NCBI RefSeq assembly: GCF_900095265.1
Contig: NZ_LT607660.1
Coordinates: forward strand, 167,181-231,180
DNA: 64,000 bases
From: Janthinobacterium sp. UMAB-56
Lineage (GTDB): Bacteria > Pseudomonadota > Gammaproteobacteria > Burkholderiales > Burkholderiaceae_D
Direction of reading: 5' to 3'
The position numbers and the translations under genes were made by a program. Shown in pieces: positions 1 through 9,076 of the stretch. The first letter of the stretch is position 1. The number at the start of each line of letters is the position of its first letter. The notes below the pieces were generated by a model, which did no database searches, had not been told where the DNA came from, and saw nothing but the letters and a program-made list of their open reading frames with translations.

Positions 1-662
1 AGACCTTCCGTATTGAAGTCGGTCATCAGCATGGCGTGAAACCGGGCAATATCGTGGGCGCCATCGCCAACGAAGCGGGCATCGATTCGAAAAATATCGG
101 ACGGATTGAAATCTATGACGATTACAGCGTCCTGGACTTGCCAGACAGCATGCCGAAAGAATTGCTGGACCAGTTGAAAACCGTGTGGGTGGCGGGCCAG
201 CAACTGCGCATCAGCCGCGACGGCGAGGCACCGGACCTGGCGCCAGCAGCCGCGCCGCGCAAGCCGTTTGCCGCCAAGTCCGCGCCAGCGTTCAAGGATG
301 CGCCAGCGGACGCGGGCGAGGCAGCACCCGCGCCGCGCGCGCCAAAGAAGGAACGTCCACGCCCAGGCGTGACGGCTTACCGTATTGAAGTGGGCCGTGA
401 GCACGCTGTGACGCCAAGCAACATCGTCGGCGCCATCGCCAACGAAGCGAACCTGGAAGCCAAGCATATCGGTCGTATCGATATCTTTGACAATTACAGC
501 GTGCTGGACTTGCCGGAAGGCATGCCGCCAGAAATCCTCGACCACCTGAAATCGGTCGTGGTCTCGGGCCAGAAACTGCGCATCAGCCTTGATGACGGCA
601 CGACGGAGCGCAAGCCAGCGCCAGCGCGTCCAAAGTCGCCCCCGCGCAAGACGTACAAGTAA
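1..662 (+). CDS. DEAD-box RNA helicase, C-terminal part with tandem DbpA RNA-binding domains (5' partial)
   Basis: The reading frame is open from base 3, so the gene enters from the left and only its last ~220 codons are present. Two copies of the DbpA-type RNA-binding domain are visible. One starts at the window edge (R-I-E-V-G ... NIVGAIANEA ... YSVLDLP) and one starts near base 379 with the same motifs. A Pro/Ala/Lys-rich linker separates them and a short basic tail follows. In DEAD-box proteins this domain recognises structured RNA, classically 23S rRNA in DbpA, so a role in RNA remodelling or ribosome assembly is likely. The helicase core lies outside the window, so the subfamily is inferred from this domain alone. 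The duplicated domain is unusual compared with DbpA itself, which has one. A strong terminator follows at 718-745. Confidence 0.85.
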   Translation, partial: TFRIEVGHQHGVKPGNIVGAIANEAGIDSKNIGRIEIYDDYSVLDLPDSMPKELLDQLKTVWVAGQQLRISRDGEAPDLAPAAAPRKPFAAKSAPAFKDAPADAGEAAPAPRAPKKERPRPGVTAYRIEVGREHAVTPSNIVGAIANEANLEAKHIGRIDIFDNYSVLDLPEGMPPEILDHLKSVVVSGQKLRISLDDGTTERKPAPARPKSPPRKTYK

Positions 663-717
663 GCCATCCCCACGGGCGCTCCGGCGCCTGTGTCGCGGAT
701 TAGAGACAGTTCCCAGG

Positions 718-745
718 CTGGCGCGTTCGCGCCAGTTTTTATTTT
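718..745 (+). terminator. Rho-independent terminator after the helicase gene
   Basis: An 8-bp perfect stem, CTGGCGCG (718-725) with CGCGCCAG (728-735), is followed directly by TTTTTATTTT. It lies 55 bases after the helicase stop codon. Confidence 0.9.
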
Positions 746-1099
746 CCCTCAAGAAATAATTATTATTGCCGCCGCATGCTTGCCGGTGAGCTCAGCCATA
801 TGCCGGCCATTGCGGGGAGCCCTCGGCATTTTTTTATCGGCGCAAGCGGCGTGTTTATTGCCTTATGCATCAATACATAATTTTTTATTAATTATTGTGT
901 ATGCGCGCAATTTGAAATTCATATTTCAATAAAGTCAATTAAGTTGAGTTAAAGTAAATTATAAAATATAAATCAATTGGTTTTTATTAAATTGTTTGAC
1001 CAGTGTCAGCCTCGTCGAGGCGATATATCATGGGTGCTTGATGTGGTATATTGTTTTTATGTTTTTGTTATGCTAGTTGAAAAAAATAGAGGAGCGACG
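746..1099 (+). other. AT-rich intergenic region upstream of the aerotaxis receptor
   Basis: About 350 bases without a convincing gene. From roughly 870 to 1090 it is far more AT-rich than the rest of the window, as expected for a promoter region. The Shine-Dalgarno AGAGGAG ends 5-6 bases before the ATG at 1100. No flagellar sigma-28 promoter with correct spacing was found by eye. Confidence 0.6.
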
Positions 1100-2761
1100 A
1101 TGCGGGTCAATACGCCTATCACGCAAAATGAATACGTATTAAATGAAGGCATGACGATTGTTTCCACCACGGATTTGCAGGGAAACATCAATTACGCCAA
1201 TCAGTATTTCATTGAGGTCAGCGGTTTTACAGAAACGGAACTGCTGGGTGCACCACAGAATATTCTGCGTCATCCCGATATGCCGGCCGAAGCGTTTGCC
1301 GACCTGTGGGATACCATCAAGACGGGCATGCCATGGACCGGCATGGTCAAGAACCGCTGCAAGAATGGCGATTTTTATTGGGTCTTCGCCAATATCACGC
1401 CCGTCATTGAAAACGGCCGCCCGATCGGCTACATGTCCGTGCGTACCAAGCCCACGCGCGAGCAGATCAACGAAGCGGCAGCCCTGTATAAAAGTTTCAA
1501 AGAGGGCAACGCCGCCAGGCTGGCGATCCGCAATGGCCGCATCGTGCGCCAGGGCTGGGCCGCCAAGCTGGCCGAGTGGCGCAAGCTGAGCCTGTCGCAA
1601 GACCTGGCCCTGCATTGCAGCGTCTTTGGCGTGGTGCTGGCCATCCTTGGCTGCGCCGTGTGGAGTATCGACGGCGATACGAGCACGGCGACGCGCAGCT
1701 GGCTCAGCGGTGCTGCCGCCGCTGCCGTGGCGCTGATGCTGTATTTCTGGGCCCATCTGCACAATTCGCTGGTCGCGCCCCTGGGCGATGCCATCAGCGT
1801 GGCGCGCAAGATGGCCGGTGGCGACTTGACGGGCGTCATCGACAAGGTGCGCGACGACGACATGGGGCAATTGATGGCGGCCCTGCGCCAGACGAATATC
1901 AATTTGCACAGCATCATCGGTGACGTGCGCGCCAACTTCGAGGATATCCGCATCACCACGGCGGAAATCGCCACGGGCAATATGGACTTGTCCAGCCGCA
2001 CGGAATCGCAGGCGTCCAGCCTCGAGCAGACGGCGGCCAGCATGGAAGAACTGACGTCCACCGTGCAAAACAGCGCCGACCACGTGGCCACGGCCAACGA
2101 CCTGGCAGTGCAGGCATCGACCGTCGCCGCCAAGGGCGGCACCATCGTCAGCGAAGTGGTCACCACGATGGACGAGATCAGTACCTCGTCGCGCAAGATT
2201 CTCGACATCATCGGCTTGATTGATGGCATCGCCTTCCAGACCAACATTCTTGCCTTGAACGCGGCCGTGGAAGCGGCCCGTGCGGGCGAGCATGGCCGCG
2301 GTTTCGCCGTCGTGGCTGGCGAAGTGCGCAGCCTGGCGCAACGCTCGGCGACAGCGGCCAAGGAAGTCAAGAATCTGATCGACCATTCGATCGCCACCGT
2401 GAATGCGGGCAGCGTGCTGACCAGCAATGCGGGCGCCACCATGACGGAAGTGATCGCCTCGGTGGCCCGCGTGACGGAAGTGATGGACGAGATTTCCTCG
2501 ACCACGCGCGAGCAGAACCAGGGCATCGGGCAAGTCAACCAGGCCGTCATCCACATGGATGGCATCACGCAGCAAAATGCGGCGCTGGTGGAGCAGGCGG
2601 CCGCTGCCGCCAGCAGCCTGGCGCAGCGCACCGACAGCGTGGCCCAGTCGATCGGCATCTTCAAATTGAGGGCGTCGCCGAAGCGCAAGGCTGCCGGCGT
2701 GGGGCGCAGCCCCAGCGTGGGCGCCGGTATGGCGACGCGCGCGCTGTTGAAAGCACGCTAA
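1100..2761 (+). CDS. aer: Aer-like PAS-containing methyl-accepting chemotaxis (aerotaxis) receptor
   Basis: A 553-residue receptor with an N-terminal PAS domain (about 15-115), two hydrophobic segments (about 170-190 and 200-220), a HAMP-like region and a C-terminal signalling coiled coil. The highly conserved MCP hairpin tip reads [20 protein letters not shown]. The PAS sequence closely follows E. coli Aer: R57, H58, D60 and W79 fall at the same numbers as residues tied to FAD binding or function there, so it probably senses redox or oxygen through FAD and signals to CheA/CheW. An in-frame GTG/ATG-type extension back to 977 is possible, but ATG 1100 has a good AGAGGAG and matches the Aer N-terminus. 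No periplasmic sensor loop is present, also as in Aer. Confidence 0.9.
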   Translation: MRVNTPITQNEYVLNEGMTIVSTTDLQGNINYANQYFIEVSGFTETELLGAPQNILRHPDMPAEAFADLWDTIKTGMPWTGMVKNRCKNGDFYWVFANITPVIENGRPIGYMSVRTKPTREQINEAAALYKSFKEGNAARLAIRNGRIVRQGWAAKLAEWRKLSLSQDLALHCSVFGVVLAILGCAVWSIDGDTSTATRSWLSGAAAAAVALMLYFWAHLHNSLVAPLGDAISVARKMAGGDLTGVIDKVRDDDMGQLMAALRQTNINLHSIIGDVRANFEDIRITTAEIATGNMDLSSRTESQASSLEQTAASMEELTSTVQNSADHVATANDLAVQASTVAAKGGTIVSEVVTTMDEISTSSRKILDIIGLIDGIAFQTNILALNAAVEAARAGEHGRGFAVVAGEVRSLAQRSATAAKEVKNLIDHSIATVNAGSVLTSNAGATMTEVIASVARVTEVMDEISSTTREQNQGIGQVNQAVIHMDGITQQNAALVEQAAAAASSLAQRTDSVAQSIGIFKLRASPKRKAAGVGRSPSVGAGMATRALLKAR

Positions 2762-2768
2762 GACAAGG

Positions 2769-2795
2769 ATCCCGCCAGCGTAAGCTTGGCGGGAT
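2769..2795. terminator. Hairpin between convergent genes, probable bidirectional terminator
   Basis: A 9-bp stem, ATCCCGCCA (2769-2777) with TGGCGGGAT (2787-2795), lies between the ends of the aer-like gene and the minus-strand lipoprotein gene. The T-run is poor on both strands, so termination efficiency is uncertain. Confidence 0.5.
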
Positions 2796-3104
2796 TTACT
2801 TCTGCACCCGGTACACTTCCCCGCTGCGCACCTTCTTCACCACGCCATCCCCGCCGAACAAAATGACATATTCGCCCTGCGCGCCTGCCGCGGCCGGATA
2901 GGTATACATCCACACTTCATTGCCGCTGTCGAAGCGGATGGCAGTGCTGTCTCCCAGCGCGGCGCGCACTTGCTCGCGCGTGCTGCTGCCCGGCTGCACC
3001 GTTTGTTCCAGGGTGGCGTACGGTACGTTTTTGCTTGCCTGCAAGGCGCGCGTGCCGGAACAGGCGGCCAGCATCATCAGCACGATCAGCGAGAGCGGCT
3101 TCAT
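2796..3104 (-). CDS. Small BamE/SmpA-like lipoprotein
   Basis: A 102-residue protein with a lipoprotein signal: a hydrophobic segment ending in LAAC, with lipidated Cys at residue 15. The mature part has the short pattern of SmpA/BamE/OmlA-fold proteins: a helix containing STREQVRAALGD, then strands ending in VVKKVRSGEVYRV. It is too short and divergent to be called BamE itself; an outer-membrane-anchored periplasmic accessory role is an inference. Its ATG overlaps the stop of the upstream gene by four bases (ATGA at 3101-3104), so the two are translationally coupled. Confidence 0.7.
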   Translation of the reverse strand: MKPLSLIVLMMLAACSGTRALQASKNVPYATLEQTVQPGSSTREQVRAALGDSTAIRFDSGNEVWMYTYPAAAGAQGEYVILFGGDGVVKKVRSGEVYRVQK

Positions 3105-3901
3105 GGCGCCACCTCGTCCATGTAAGTAAATGCCAGCAGGGTATCGTCGGGCCAGCTGCTATCCCACAGTGGCGCGTAATACGTGCGGTCAAGCAAGACC
3201 TGGCAATCGCAATAGGGCAGCGAAGCGGGGGTTTGCTCGCCGCCCGCGTACAGCATGGTGAACGGTAGCGCCACCCTGCGTTCGCCACGCACGAGTGTCA
3301 CGCCGAACAGGGGGCGGTCCGTGAAAAATAAATAATTGCCGTCCGGCTCGGAACACACTTTGTCCGTGTTGTAGAGCATGCTGGACAGCCAGGCGATGAT
3401 TTGCGGGTCATTTGAAATCAGCCCCGAATCCATGCCGGCGCGGCACTCCAGGCGCAAGTCGCCCAGGCGCCGCGTGCCGGGCGGCAAGCCAGGCGTGATG
3501 ACTTGCGCGCGCCAGCTCATGGTGGTCGCCTTGCGGTTGGCGATCAGCACGGCGTCCTCGCGCGCGGCCTGCGCATGGCGCACGGGCGCAAAGCTGTTGT
3601 CCTCGGCCAAGGGCAGTGGGATGCTGACGGTGTCGCCGGCGATGCGCAGCTGCACGCCGCTCATGTCCACGCCGGGCTGGCGCGGCAGCAAACGAAAGCG
3701 CAGCACTGCCTGCGGCGCCAGCGCATGGTCGCGCTCGAAGCGGTCCACGCCCTGCAGCATCTTGCGGTAGGATTTATCAACGGGGTCGCGCGTGGCGCCC
3801 ACTTTGACTTGCGGCACGGGCGCGGTTTGCGCCACTGCAACAGCGCAGTACAGTGAACCTTGGAACAAGCCAGCGAGCAGCAGTGAAAGATGGATACGCA
3901 T
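3101..3901 (-). CDS. Exported protein of unknown function
   Basis: A 266-residue protein with a clear signal peptide (about 1-25, cleavage near AVAQ-T). The rest is soluble, with several Cys residues (LECRAG, KVCSEP, YCDCQ) that could form disulfides in the periplasm. I do not recognise a family. It overlaps the downstream BamE-like lipoprotein gene by four bases and must be co-translated with it, which suggests a shared envelope function. The start used is the first ATG, directly followed by the signal peptide. Confidence 0.65.
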   Translation of the reverse strand: MRIHLSLLLAGLFQGSLYCAVAVAQTAPVPQVKVGATRDPVDKSYRKMLQGVDRFERDHALAPQAVLRFRLLPRQPGVDMSGVQLRIAGDTVSIPLPLAEDNSFAPVRHAQAAREDAVLIANRKATTMSWRAQVITPGLPPGTRRLGDLRLECRAGMDSGLISNDPQIIAWLSSMLYNTDKVCSEPDGNYLFFTDRPLFGVTLVRGERRVALPFTMLYAGGEQTPASLPYCDCQVLLDRTYYAPLWDSSWPDDTLLAFTYMDEVAP

Positions 3902-3950
3902 GGCTTGATGCTACGCCTTTTTACGCGGCAGCCACGCACGGATGGGCGTA

Positions 3951-4310
3951 TCAGTATTCGCTATATTTGCGCGCGTCGCCGCGCACCTGCTGCGCCGGGT
4001 ATTTTTGCGCATTCATTTCCATTTTCTCCAGCACGGCTGCATGCAGATCAACGCCGCTCTTGTCGGCCAGGCGCACCAGATACATCAGCACGTCGGCCAG
4101 TTCGTGGCGGATGCCCGTGCGCTTCGCTTCGTCCAGCTCGGCGTCCGCGCCCGTGGCCAGCCACTGGTAGTGTTCCACCAGTTCCGCCACTTCCACGGAC
4201 AGGGCCATGGCCAGGTTTTTCGGCGTGTGGAACTGGTCCCAGTCGCGCTCGTTGGCAAAGGCGCGCAGGCGCGCGCGGATGTCGAGCAAGCTGTCGGCGG
4301 GTGCGTTCAT
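3951..4310 (-). CDS. MazG-like nucleotide pyrophosphohydrolase
   Basis: A 119-residue all-alpha protein of the MazG / dCTP-pyrophosphatase-1 type. The metal-binding pattern is visible as E40-x-x-E43 and E70-x-x-D73 (SVEVAEL ... RHELADVLMYL). Such enzymes hydrolyse non-canonical or excess (d)NTPs to NMP plus pyrophosphate and clean the nucleotide pool. The ATG at 4310 overlaps the stop of the GNAT gene (ATGA, 4307-4310), so the pair forms a coupled unit. The frame stays open much further upstream, but only this start gives the family's usual length. Confidence 0.85.
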   Translation of the reverse strand: MNAPADSLLDIRARLRAFANERDWDQFHTPKNLAMALSVEVAELVEHYQWLATGADAELDEAKRTGIRHELADVLMYLVRLADKSGVDLHAAVLEKMEMNAQKYPAQQVRGDARKYSEY

Positions 4311-4768
4311 GCTGCCACCTGCAGCGGTTTTTCCATGAAGACACTGAATGGATCGTCGGGATAGTCGCCATACGGTCCGCGCCGCTGGTAGCCGTGACGC
4401 GCGTACAGGGCGATGGCTGCCGGCTGGTGGATGCCAGTCTCCAGGGTCAGCAAGCGGCAGCCGCGCGCCAGCGCCTGTTCTTCCAGCAACGCCAGCAGGC
4501 GTTTTGCCAGGCCCAGGCCGCGGCTGTCCGGGTGCACGTACATGCGCTTGACTTCGCCGAAATCGGGCGTGACGACGATGGCGCCGCAGGCGCGCGCCGT
4601 GCCTGCCGCATCGCGGGCGACGGCAAACAGCAGGCTCTCCGGCGGTAACGATGCCAGGTCCAGCGAATAGACGCACTCGGCCGGATACAGGGTTTGTTGA
4701 TACGCATCGAGCTCGGCGATCAGGGCTTGCACGTCGGCTTGCTGCGGCGATTCCAGGCGGATTGTCAT
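4307..4768 (-). CDS. GNAT-family N-acetyltransferase
   Basis: A 153-residue acetyltransferase. The acetyl-CoA site is visible as VKRMYVHPDSRGLGLAKRLL (about 73-92), followed by the conserved IALYARHGY near residues 119-127. The substrate cannot be told from sequence. The nearest resemblance is to single-domain GNATs that modify small amines or peptides. It is the first gene of a two-gene unit with the MazG-like protein, overlapping it by four bases. The ATG at 4768 was chosen because the open frame further upstream runs antisense to the P450 gene. Confidence 0.85.
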   Translation of the reverse strand: MTIRLESPQQADVQALIAELDAYQQTLYPAECVYSLDLASLPPESLLFAVARDAAGTARACGAIVVTPDFGEVKRMYVHPDSRGLGLAKRLLALLEEQALARGCRLLTLETGIHQPAAIALYARHGYQRRGPYGDYPDDPFSVFMEKPLQVAA

Positions 4769-4803
4769 GGGGAAATTCAAGGGTATGAAATATCCCCATG
4801 GTA

Positions 4804-6246
4804 TCACTGCGGCCGCGCCAGGCGCATCGACAGGCCGATGGGCGACATGACAAAACCCATCAGTTCCTGTGCCTCGCCGCCTTCCGGCGTATCGACGCCG
4901 GCGATGTCGAAGCTGCCCAGCAGCATGGCCATGGCGATCTTGATTTCCAGCAAGGCCAGGTAGCGTCCGGGGCACGTGCGCACGCCGGCGCCGAAGGGCA
5001 TGGCGGCGCGCTTGTTGTTCGCCTCGCCGCCTTCGGCCAGCCAGCGTTCGGGCTGGAACGCCTGCGCGTCGGGAAAGTGCGCATCGGATACGCTGTCGTG
5101 GCGCATCACGCACCACAGCATGCTGCCGGCGGGCACGGCCACGTCGCCGACCACCGTGTCGCGCAGCGCTTCGAGCGGGATGTAGGGCGCCACCGGTTTC
5201 AACCGCATGGCTTCGCTGGCGCAGGCGCCCAGGTAGTCGAGGCACTCCATCTGCTCGATCGTGAAGTGGGCGACGTCGGGTGCCAGGCGCCGCACTTCCT
5301 CGCGCGCCTTCGCCAGGCAGTGCGGATGGCGTTGCAGCAGGTAAATCATCCAGGACACCGTGTTGGCCGTCGTGTCTTCGCCCGCCAGCAGCATGGTCAG
5401 CACATTGCCGGCCACGGCGCGGTCGTCCACGCCACTGCCTTCCAGGTCGGCGGCGGCGATCATGGCTTCGAGCAGGTTGGGCGGACGCTCGCGGCGCGCC
5501 GGGTCGCGCGCCATGCGCGTTCGCGCCTGCTGTACCAGGTCGGCCACGGCCACATCCAGCGCCGCCACGTCGCGGTCCAGGCGCCGGTCCACGGGCAGTT
5601 TGAAGTAGCGCCAGTACGGCAGCATCGACAGGCTGCGCCGCGCCACGGCAGGCAGGATCGAATCCAGGTGGCGCTGGATCACATCCTCGCCCGATTCCAG
5701 CGTATTGACTGCGGTGCCGAAGGCCAGGCCGGCGATGATGTCGACCGTGTAGCGCTTCAGGTCGCCATCGAGGGCTATCGCCTGGCCTTGCGTGGCCGCA
5801 AGATGCCAGCGCCGCTGCAGGCGCTTTGCCACCGTCACCAGAGCAGGGAAGTAGGCCTTGATGGCGCCCGGCGCCATGCCGGCCATGACCATGCGGCGCT
5901 GGTTGCGCCACTGCGTGCCCTCGGCCAGGAACAGGCCGGGGTTGCCCCCCATTTCCTCGGACACGATATAGCTCGACAGCGGACGCCGGAAGCCGTCCGG
6001 CCGGTCGCGCAGCACGGCTGCCACGGCTTCGCTGTCGGCCAGCACCAGCACCAGGGTGCGGCCGAACCAGGCGCGCACGTAGGGACCGTAGCGCCGCACC
6101 CAGCCTTCCACGTCGCGGTGGATACGCGGCAGTCTCACTTGCAGCGCGTTGCCGATGATGGGCAGGGCGAAAGGCCCCGGCAACTGCCGGATCTGGCGCA
6201 GGATGGGGGTAGTGGCGGGCGCGGCGGCGTGGTCGAGTGGCGGCAT
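4804..6246 (-). CDS. Cytochrome P450
   Basis: A 480-residue P450 with the complete signature set: the I-helix oxygen-activation motif AGEDTT, the K-helix E-x-x-R (SEAMR), the PERW meander and the heme loop FGAGVRTCPGR with the thiolate ligand near Cys425. No N-terminal membrane anchor or fused reductase is present, so it is a soluble bacterial type that needs a separate redox partner; none is encoded nearby. The substrate is unknown. The start at 6246 has AGGAG at a good distance; two upstream in-frame ATGs (6279, 6324) lack this. An AraC-type regulator is transcribed divergently 114 bases away and is the obvious candidate regulator. Confidence 0.92.
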   Translation of the reverse strand: MPPLDHAAAPATTPILRQIRQLPGPFALPIIGNALQVRLPRIHRDVEGWVRRYGPYVRAWFGRTLVLVLADSEAVAAVLRDRPDGFRRPLSSYIVSEEMGGNPGLFLAEGTQWRNQRRMVMAGMAPGAIKAYFPALVTVAKRLQRRWHLAATQGQAIALDGDLKRYTVDIIAGLAFGTAVNTLESGEDVIQRHLDSILPAVARRSLSMLPYWRYFKLPVDRRLDRDVAALDVAVADLVQQARTRMARDPARRERPPNLLEAMIAAADLEGSGVDDRAVAGNVLTMLLAGEDTTANTVSWMIYLLQRHPHCLAKAREEVRRLAPDVAHFTIEQMECLDYLGACASEAMRLKPVAPYIPLEALRDTVVGDVAVPAGSMLWCVMRHDSVSDAHFPDAQAFQPERWLAEGGEANNKRAAMPFGAGVRTCPGRYLALLEIKIAMAMLLGSFDIAGVDTPEGGEAQELMGFVMSPIGLSMRLARPQ

Positions 6247-6360
6247 GGCAAGCTCCTGTTTCAGTGGGAACGATGGCATGACTGTAGCGCGCTTGCGTTG
6301 GCGCGTCTTGAACGAATACGACATCGCGCGCCGCCAGAAATTGCCGGTACAATCGTCGCC

Positions 6361-7218
6361 ATGCCTGCCGCCCCTACGCCCCTGACCCGCTTGATCGCGC
6401 CGCGCGCCGCGCTCGCTTCCTGCGTGCGCGCCTTCCTCGTGCGCGACACCACCGGCTGTGCCTTATTGCCGCCGGCGCAGCGCCTGAACCGTTTTCCTGC
6501 CACGCCCATGTGTTGCCTGCTGTGGACCGTCGCTGGCGAGGTCGAGGCGGCGGCGCCCGGCCCCGACTTGCTGCATGTGCGTATGCCGCCCGCCCTGTTC
6601 AGCGCCCCGCGCGGCTATCCGCTGGTCAGCTACAATCCCGGCCCCGTGCACTCCTTCATGGTGATGCTGTATCCGGCCGCCCTGCATGCGCTGACGGGCA
6701 TCGACATGGGAGCCCTGTTCGACCAGGTGCGCCCGCTCGAACCCCTGTTCGACGCCGACTGGCTGGCGCTGTCGGACGCCGTGCTGGCCGCACCCGACGA
6801 CGCGGCGCGCATCGCGCTGGTGGAAGCGTTCCTGGCGCCGCGCTGGGCGGTGGCGCGCAAAAGCGGCGACCATCCGGCCGGCGCCATACAGGACTGGGTG
6901 CGCCGCCTGGGCGTGCAGGCAGCATCGACGGGCTTGGCCAGTGGCGTGCGCAATATCGAGCGCCGCATCAAGGCCTGGGCCGGCCAGCCCATGCGCACCC
7001 TGCGCCGCATGCGCCGCGCGGAACAGTCGTTTCTCGATGCGCGCGAGGCCATGCTGCAAGGCAATGCCGCATGGAGCGATATCGCCGCCCAGGGCGGTTA
7101 CGCCGACCAGGCCCACCTGTGCCGCGAGGTGCGCGCCATCACGGGCTTGAGCCCCACCGAACTGGCGCGCGCCAGCCGCGATGATGAAAGTTACTGGGTT
7201 TATCGAGTGTGGAGTTAA
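6361..7218 (+). CDS. AraC-family transcriptional regulator
   Basis: A 285-residue protein with a poorly conserved N-terminal sensing region and a C-terminal double helix-turn-helix (about 195-275, including WSDIAAQGGYADQAHLCREVRAITGLSPTEL), typical of the AraC/XylS family. It is divergent from the P450 gene and probably controls that gene and itself from the shared 6247-6360 region, which is an inference from position. A -10-like TACAAT lies at 6348-6353, only seven bases before the ATG, with no clear Shine-Dalgarno, so initiation may be leaderless or this match may be fortuitous. Confidence 0.85.
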   Translation: MPAAPTPLTRLIAPRAALASCVRAFLVRDTTGCALLPPAQRLNRFPATPMCCLLWTVAGEVEAAAPGPDLLHVRMPPALFSAPRGYPLVSYNPGPVHSFMVMLYPAALHALTGIDMGALFDQVRPLEPLFDADWLALSDAVLAAPDDAARIALVEAFLAPRWAVARKSGDHPAGAIQDWVRRLGVQAASTGLASGVRNIERRIKAWAGQPMRTLRRMRRAEQSFLDAREAMLQGNAAWSDIAAQGGYADQAHLCREVRAITGLSPTELARASRDDESYWVYRVWS

Positions 7219-7228
7219 ACGGGGGGTT

Positions 7229-8977
7229 TTACTCGGTATAGACGACGTCTTTCGTCAACGTGACTTCATGATGCCCCGCGCCGGGCGCCATCATGGGGAA
7301 GCAGTTTTCTGCGCCATGCACGCGCACGTCGAGAAAATACGGGCCGCTTGATGCCAGGCAGGCCGCCAGCGCCGCATCGAGTTCCTCGCGCCGGCTCACC
7401 GTCTGCGCCTGCCAGCCAAACGCGCGCGCCAGGGCGACGAAATCGGGCAGCGCTTCCATGTAGCTGTGGCTGTAGCGCCCGCCATGGATGAGTTCCTGCC
7501 ACTGGCGCACCATGCCCATGGCGCCATTGTTCGACAGTACCACCTTGACGGGCAGGCGGTGCTGCACGGCGGTCGCCAGTTCCTGGATATTCATCAGGAT
7601 CGAGGCGTCGCCGCTGACGCACACGACGCGCTTGCCGGGATGGGCGATCTGCGCGCCTATGGCGGCCGGCAAGCCGTAACCCATGGTGCCGGCACCGCCC
7701 GAGGTCAGCCAGCGGCGCGGCAGTTCGAAGCGCAAATGCTGCGCCGCCCACATCTGGTGCTGGCCCACGTCGGTGGAGACGATGGCGTCCTGTCCCTCCA
7801 GCGCCACCTGCAGCCTGCGCATCAGCGCCTGCGGCGCGATGACGTCGGGCGTGTCGTCGAATGCCAGGCTGTCTTGCGCGCGCCAGCCATCGATGCGCTG
7901 CCACCACGGCTGGCGGTCCGCCAGCAAGCGTCCGCGCAGCTGCGCCAGCAAGGCAGTCAGCACGGGCGCGCAATCGCCGCGCAGGGCCACGTCGGCGCGC
8001 ACCACTTTGCCAATGGAGGCCGGGTCGATATCGATGTGGATGATCTTCGCGCCGGGACAGAAGGCGTCCAGGCGGCCCGTCACGCGGTCGTCGAAGCGGG
8101 CGCCGACGCAAACGATCAGGTCAGCGTGGTGCATGGCCAGGTTCGCTTCCAGCGTGCCGTGCATGCCCAGCATGCCGAGGAAGGCCGGGTGCGAGGCGGG
8201 AAAGGCACCCAGGCCCAATAAGGTCAGGGTGCACGGCGCGGCGGCCAGCTTCACCAATTGGCCGAAGGCGGCGCAGGCTTCCGGGCCGGAATTGATGAGG
8301 CCGCCGCCGCCATAGAACACGGGTTGGCGCGCGCCGGCGATCAGGCTGGCGGCCCGTTCCAGGTCGGTGAACTCTGGCAGGGGAGCAACTGTCGGCGTGC
8401 CGGGGGCACGCGTCGCCGTTTCCTTGACCGGCGCCAACTGCAAATCCTTGGGGAAATCAACCAGCACGGGTCCGGGCCGCCCCTGCGTGGCCTGCGCGTA
8501 GGCTTCGTGCACGACGCCAGCCGTTTCATCTGCCGTACGGATTTGCCGGTTCCACTTGGTGACGGAGCGCGAAATGCCCAGCGCGTCGCATTCCTGGAAG
8601 GCGCTGGTGCCGATGCTGGTAGTGGCCACCTGGCCGCTGATGCAGATGAGGGGAATCGAATCGCACAGGGCGTCGAGCAAGCCCGTGGTGGTATTGCTCA
8701 TGCCGGGGCCGGACGTGACGAACACCACACCGGGCCGGCCCGTGCTGCGCGCATAGCCTTCGGCCGCGTGCACGGCCGCCTGTTCGTGGCGCACCAGTAC
8801 GTGGCGCAAACGGGGCTGGGCGTGTAGCGCGTCGTACAGGGGCAGCACGGCGCCGCCCGGATAGCCGAAGACGGTGTCGACGCCGAGCGCCAGCAGGGTG
8901 TCGATGAGGACGCTGGCGCCATTGCGTGGCGCGAGAGCGTGGGCGGGAGCGAGGAGGGGGGCGGGGTCAGGTTTCAT
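7229..8977 (-). CDS. Acetolactate-synthase-type thiamine diphosphate enzyme (large subunit)
   Basis: A 582-residue enzyme with the three-domain ThDP fold: N-terminal Pyr domain with catalytic Glu near residue 65 ([15 protein letters not shown]), a central FAD/ADP-type domain ([10 protein letters not shown]) and a C-terminal PP domain with the Mg/ThDP motif GDAS...NN. Length and motifs fit the biosynthetic acetohydroxyacid synthase large subunit, which joins pyruvate to pyruvate or 2-oxobutyrate for branched-chain amino acids. No regulatory small subunit gene (ilvN/ilvH) is adjacent, so this may be a second, stand-alone isozyme. The start at 8977 precedes the conserved domain. An Lrp-type regulator is divergent across a 99-base region. 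Confidence 0.85.
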   Translation of the reverse strand: MKPDPAPLLAPAHALAPRNGASVLIDTLLALGVDTVFGYPGGAVLPLYDALHAQPRLRHVLVRHEQAAVHAAEGYARSTGRPGVVFVTSGPGMSNTTTGLLDALCDSIPLICISGQVATTSIGTSAFQECDALGISRSVTKWNRQIRTADETAGVVHEAYAQATQGRPGPVLVDFPKDLQLAPVKETATRAPGTPTVAPLPEFTDLERAASLIAGARQPVFYGGGGLINSGPEACAAFGQLVKLAAAPCTLTLLGLGAFPASHPAFLGMLGMHGTLEANLAMHHADLIVCVGARFDDRVTGRLDAFCPGAKIIHIDIDPASIGKVVRADVALRGDCAPVLTALLAQLRGRLLADRQPWWQRIDGWRAQDSLAFDDTPDVIAPQALMRRLQVALEGQDAIVSTDVGQHQMWAAQHLRFELPRRWLTSGGAGTMGYGLPAAIGAQIAHPGKRVVCVSGDASILMNIQELATAVQHRLPVKVVLSNNGAMGMVRQWQELIHGGRYSHSYMEALPDFVALARAFGWQAQTVSRREELDAALAACLASSGPYFLDVRVHGAENCFPMMAPGAGHHEVTLTKDVVYTE

Positions 8978-9042
8978 GGCTCTATTTTCTGCTCCCCATG
9001 GCAGAAAAGGCTGCTGGTTTTCTCGTATAGAATGCATATTTG

Positions 9043-9055
9043 AGCAAAATTTGCT
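9043..9055. promoter_or_regulatory. Perfect palindrome in the acetolactate synthase / lrp divergent region
   Basis: AGCAAA-A-TTTGCT is a perfect 6+1+6 inverted repeat in an AT-rich stretch, 22 bases before the Lrp-type start codon. Lrp/AsnC proteins bind such short palindromes, so this is a candidate operator for the adjacent regulator. Confidence 0.55.
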
Positions 9056-9076
9056 GTGAAATAAGGATATGACAGA

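Noticed and set aside
690..932. 80-codon frame downstream of the helicase
   Set aside because: It runs through an intrinsic terminator, has no ribosome site and no recognisable domain.
988..1026. Possible flagellar sigma-28 promoter before the aer-like gene (TAAATTGT ... GGCGATAT)
   Set aside because: Spacing is 23 bases instead of about 11.
1139..2688. Two long minus-strand frames over the aer-like gene
   Set aside because: Low-complexity translations without motifs; the plus-strand gene is unambiguous.
4798..6360. Long open plus-strand stretch over the P450 gene, in frame with the AraC regulator
   Set aside because: It is the antisense shadow of the P450 gene; AraC homology begins only at 6361.
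7466..8315. Plus-strand frames opposite the acetolactate synthase gene
   Set aside because: Shadow frames; the minus-strand frame carries all ThDP-enzyme motifs.
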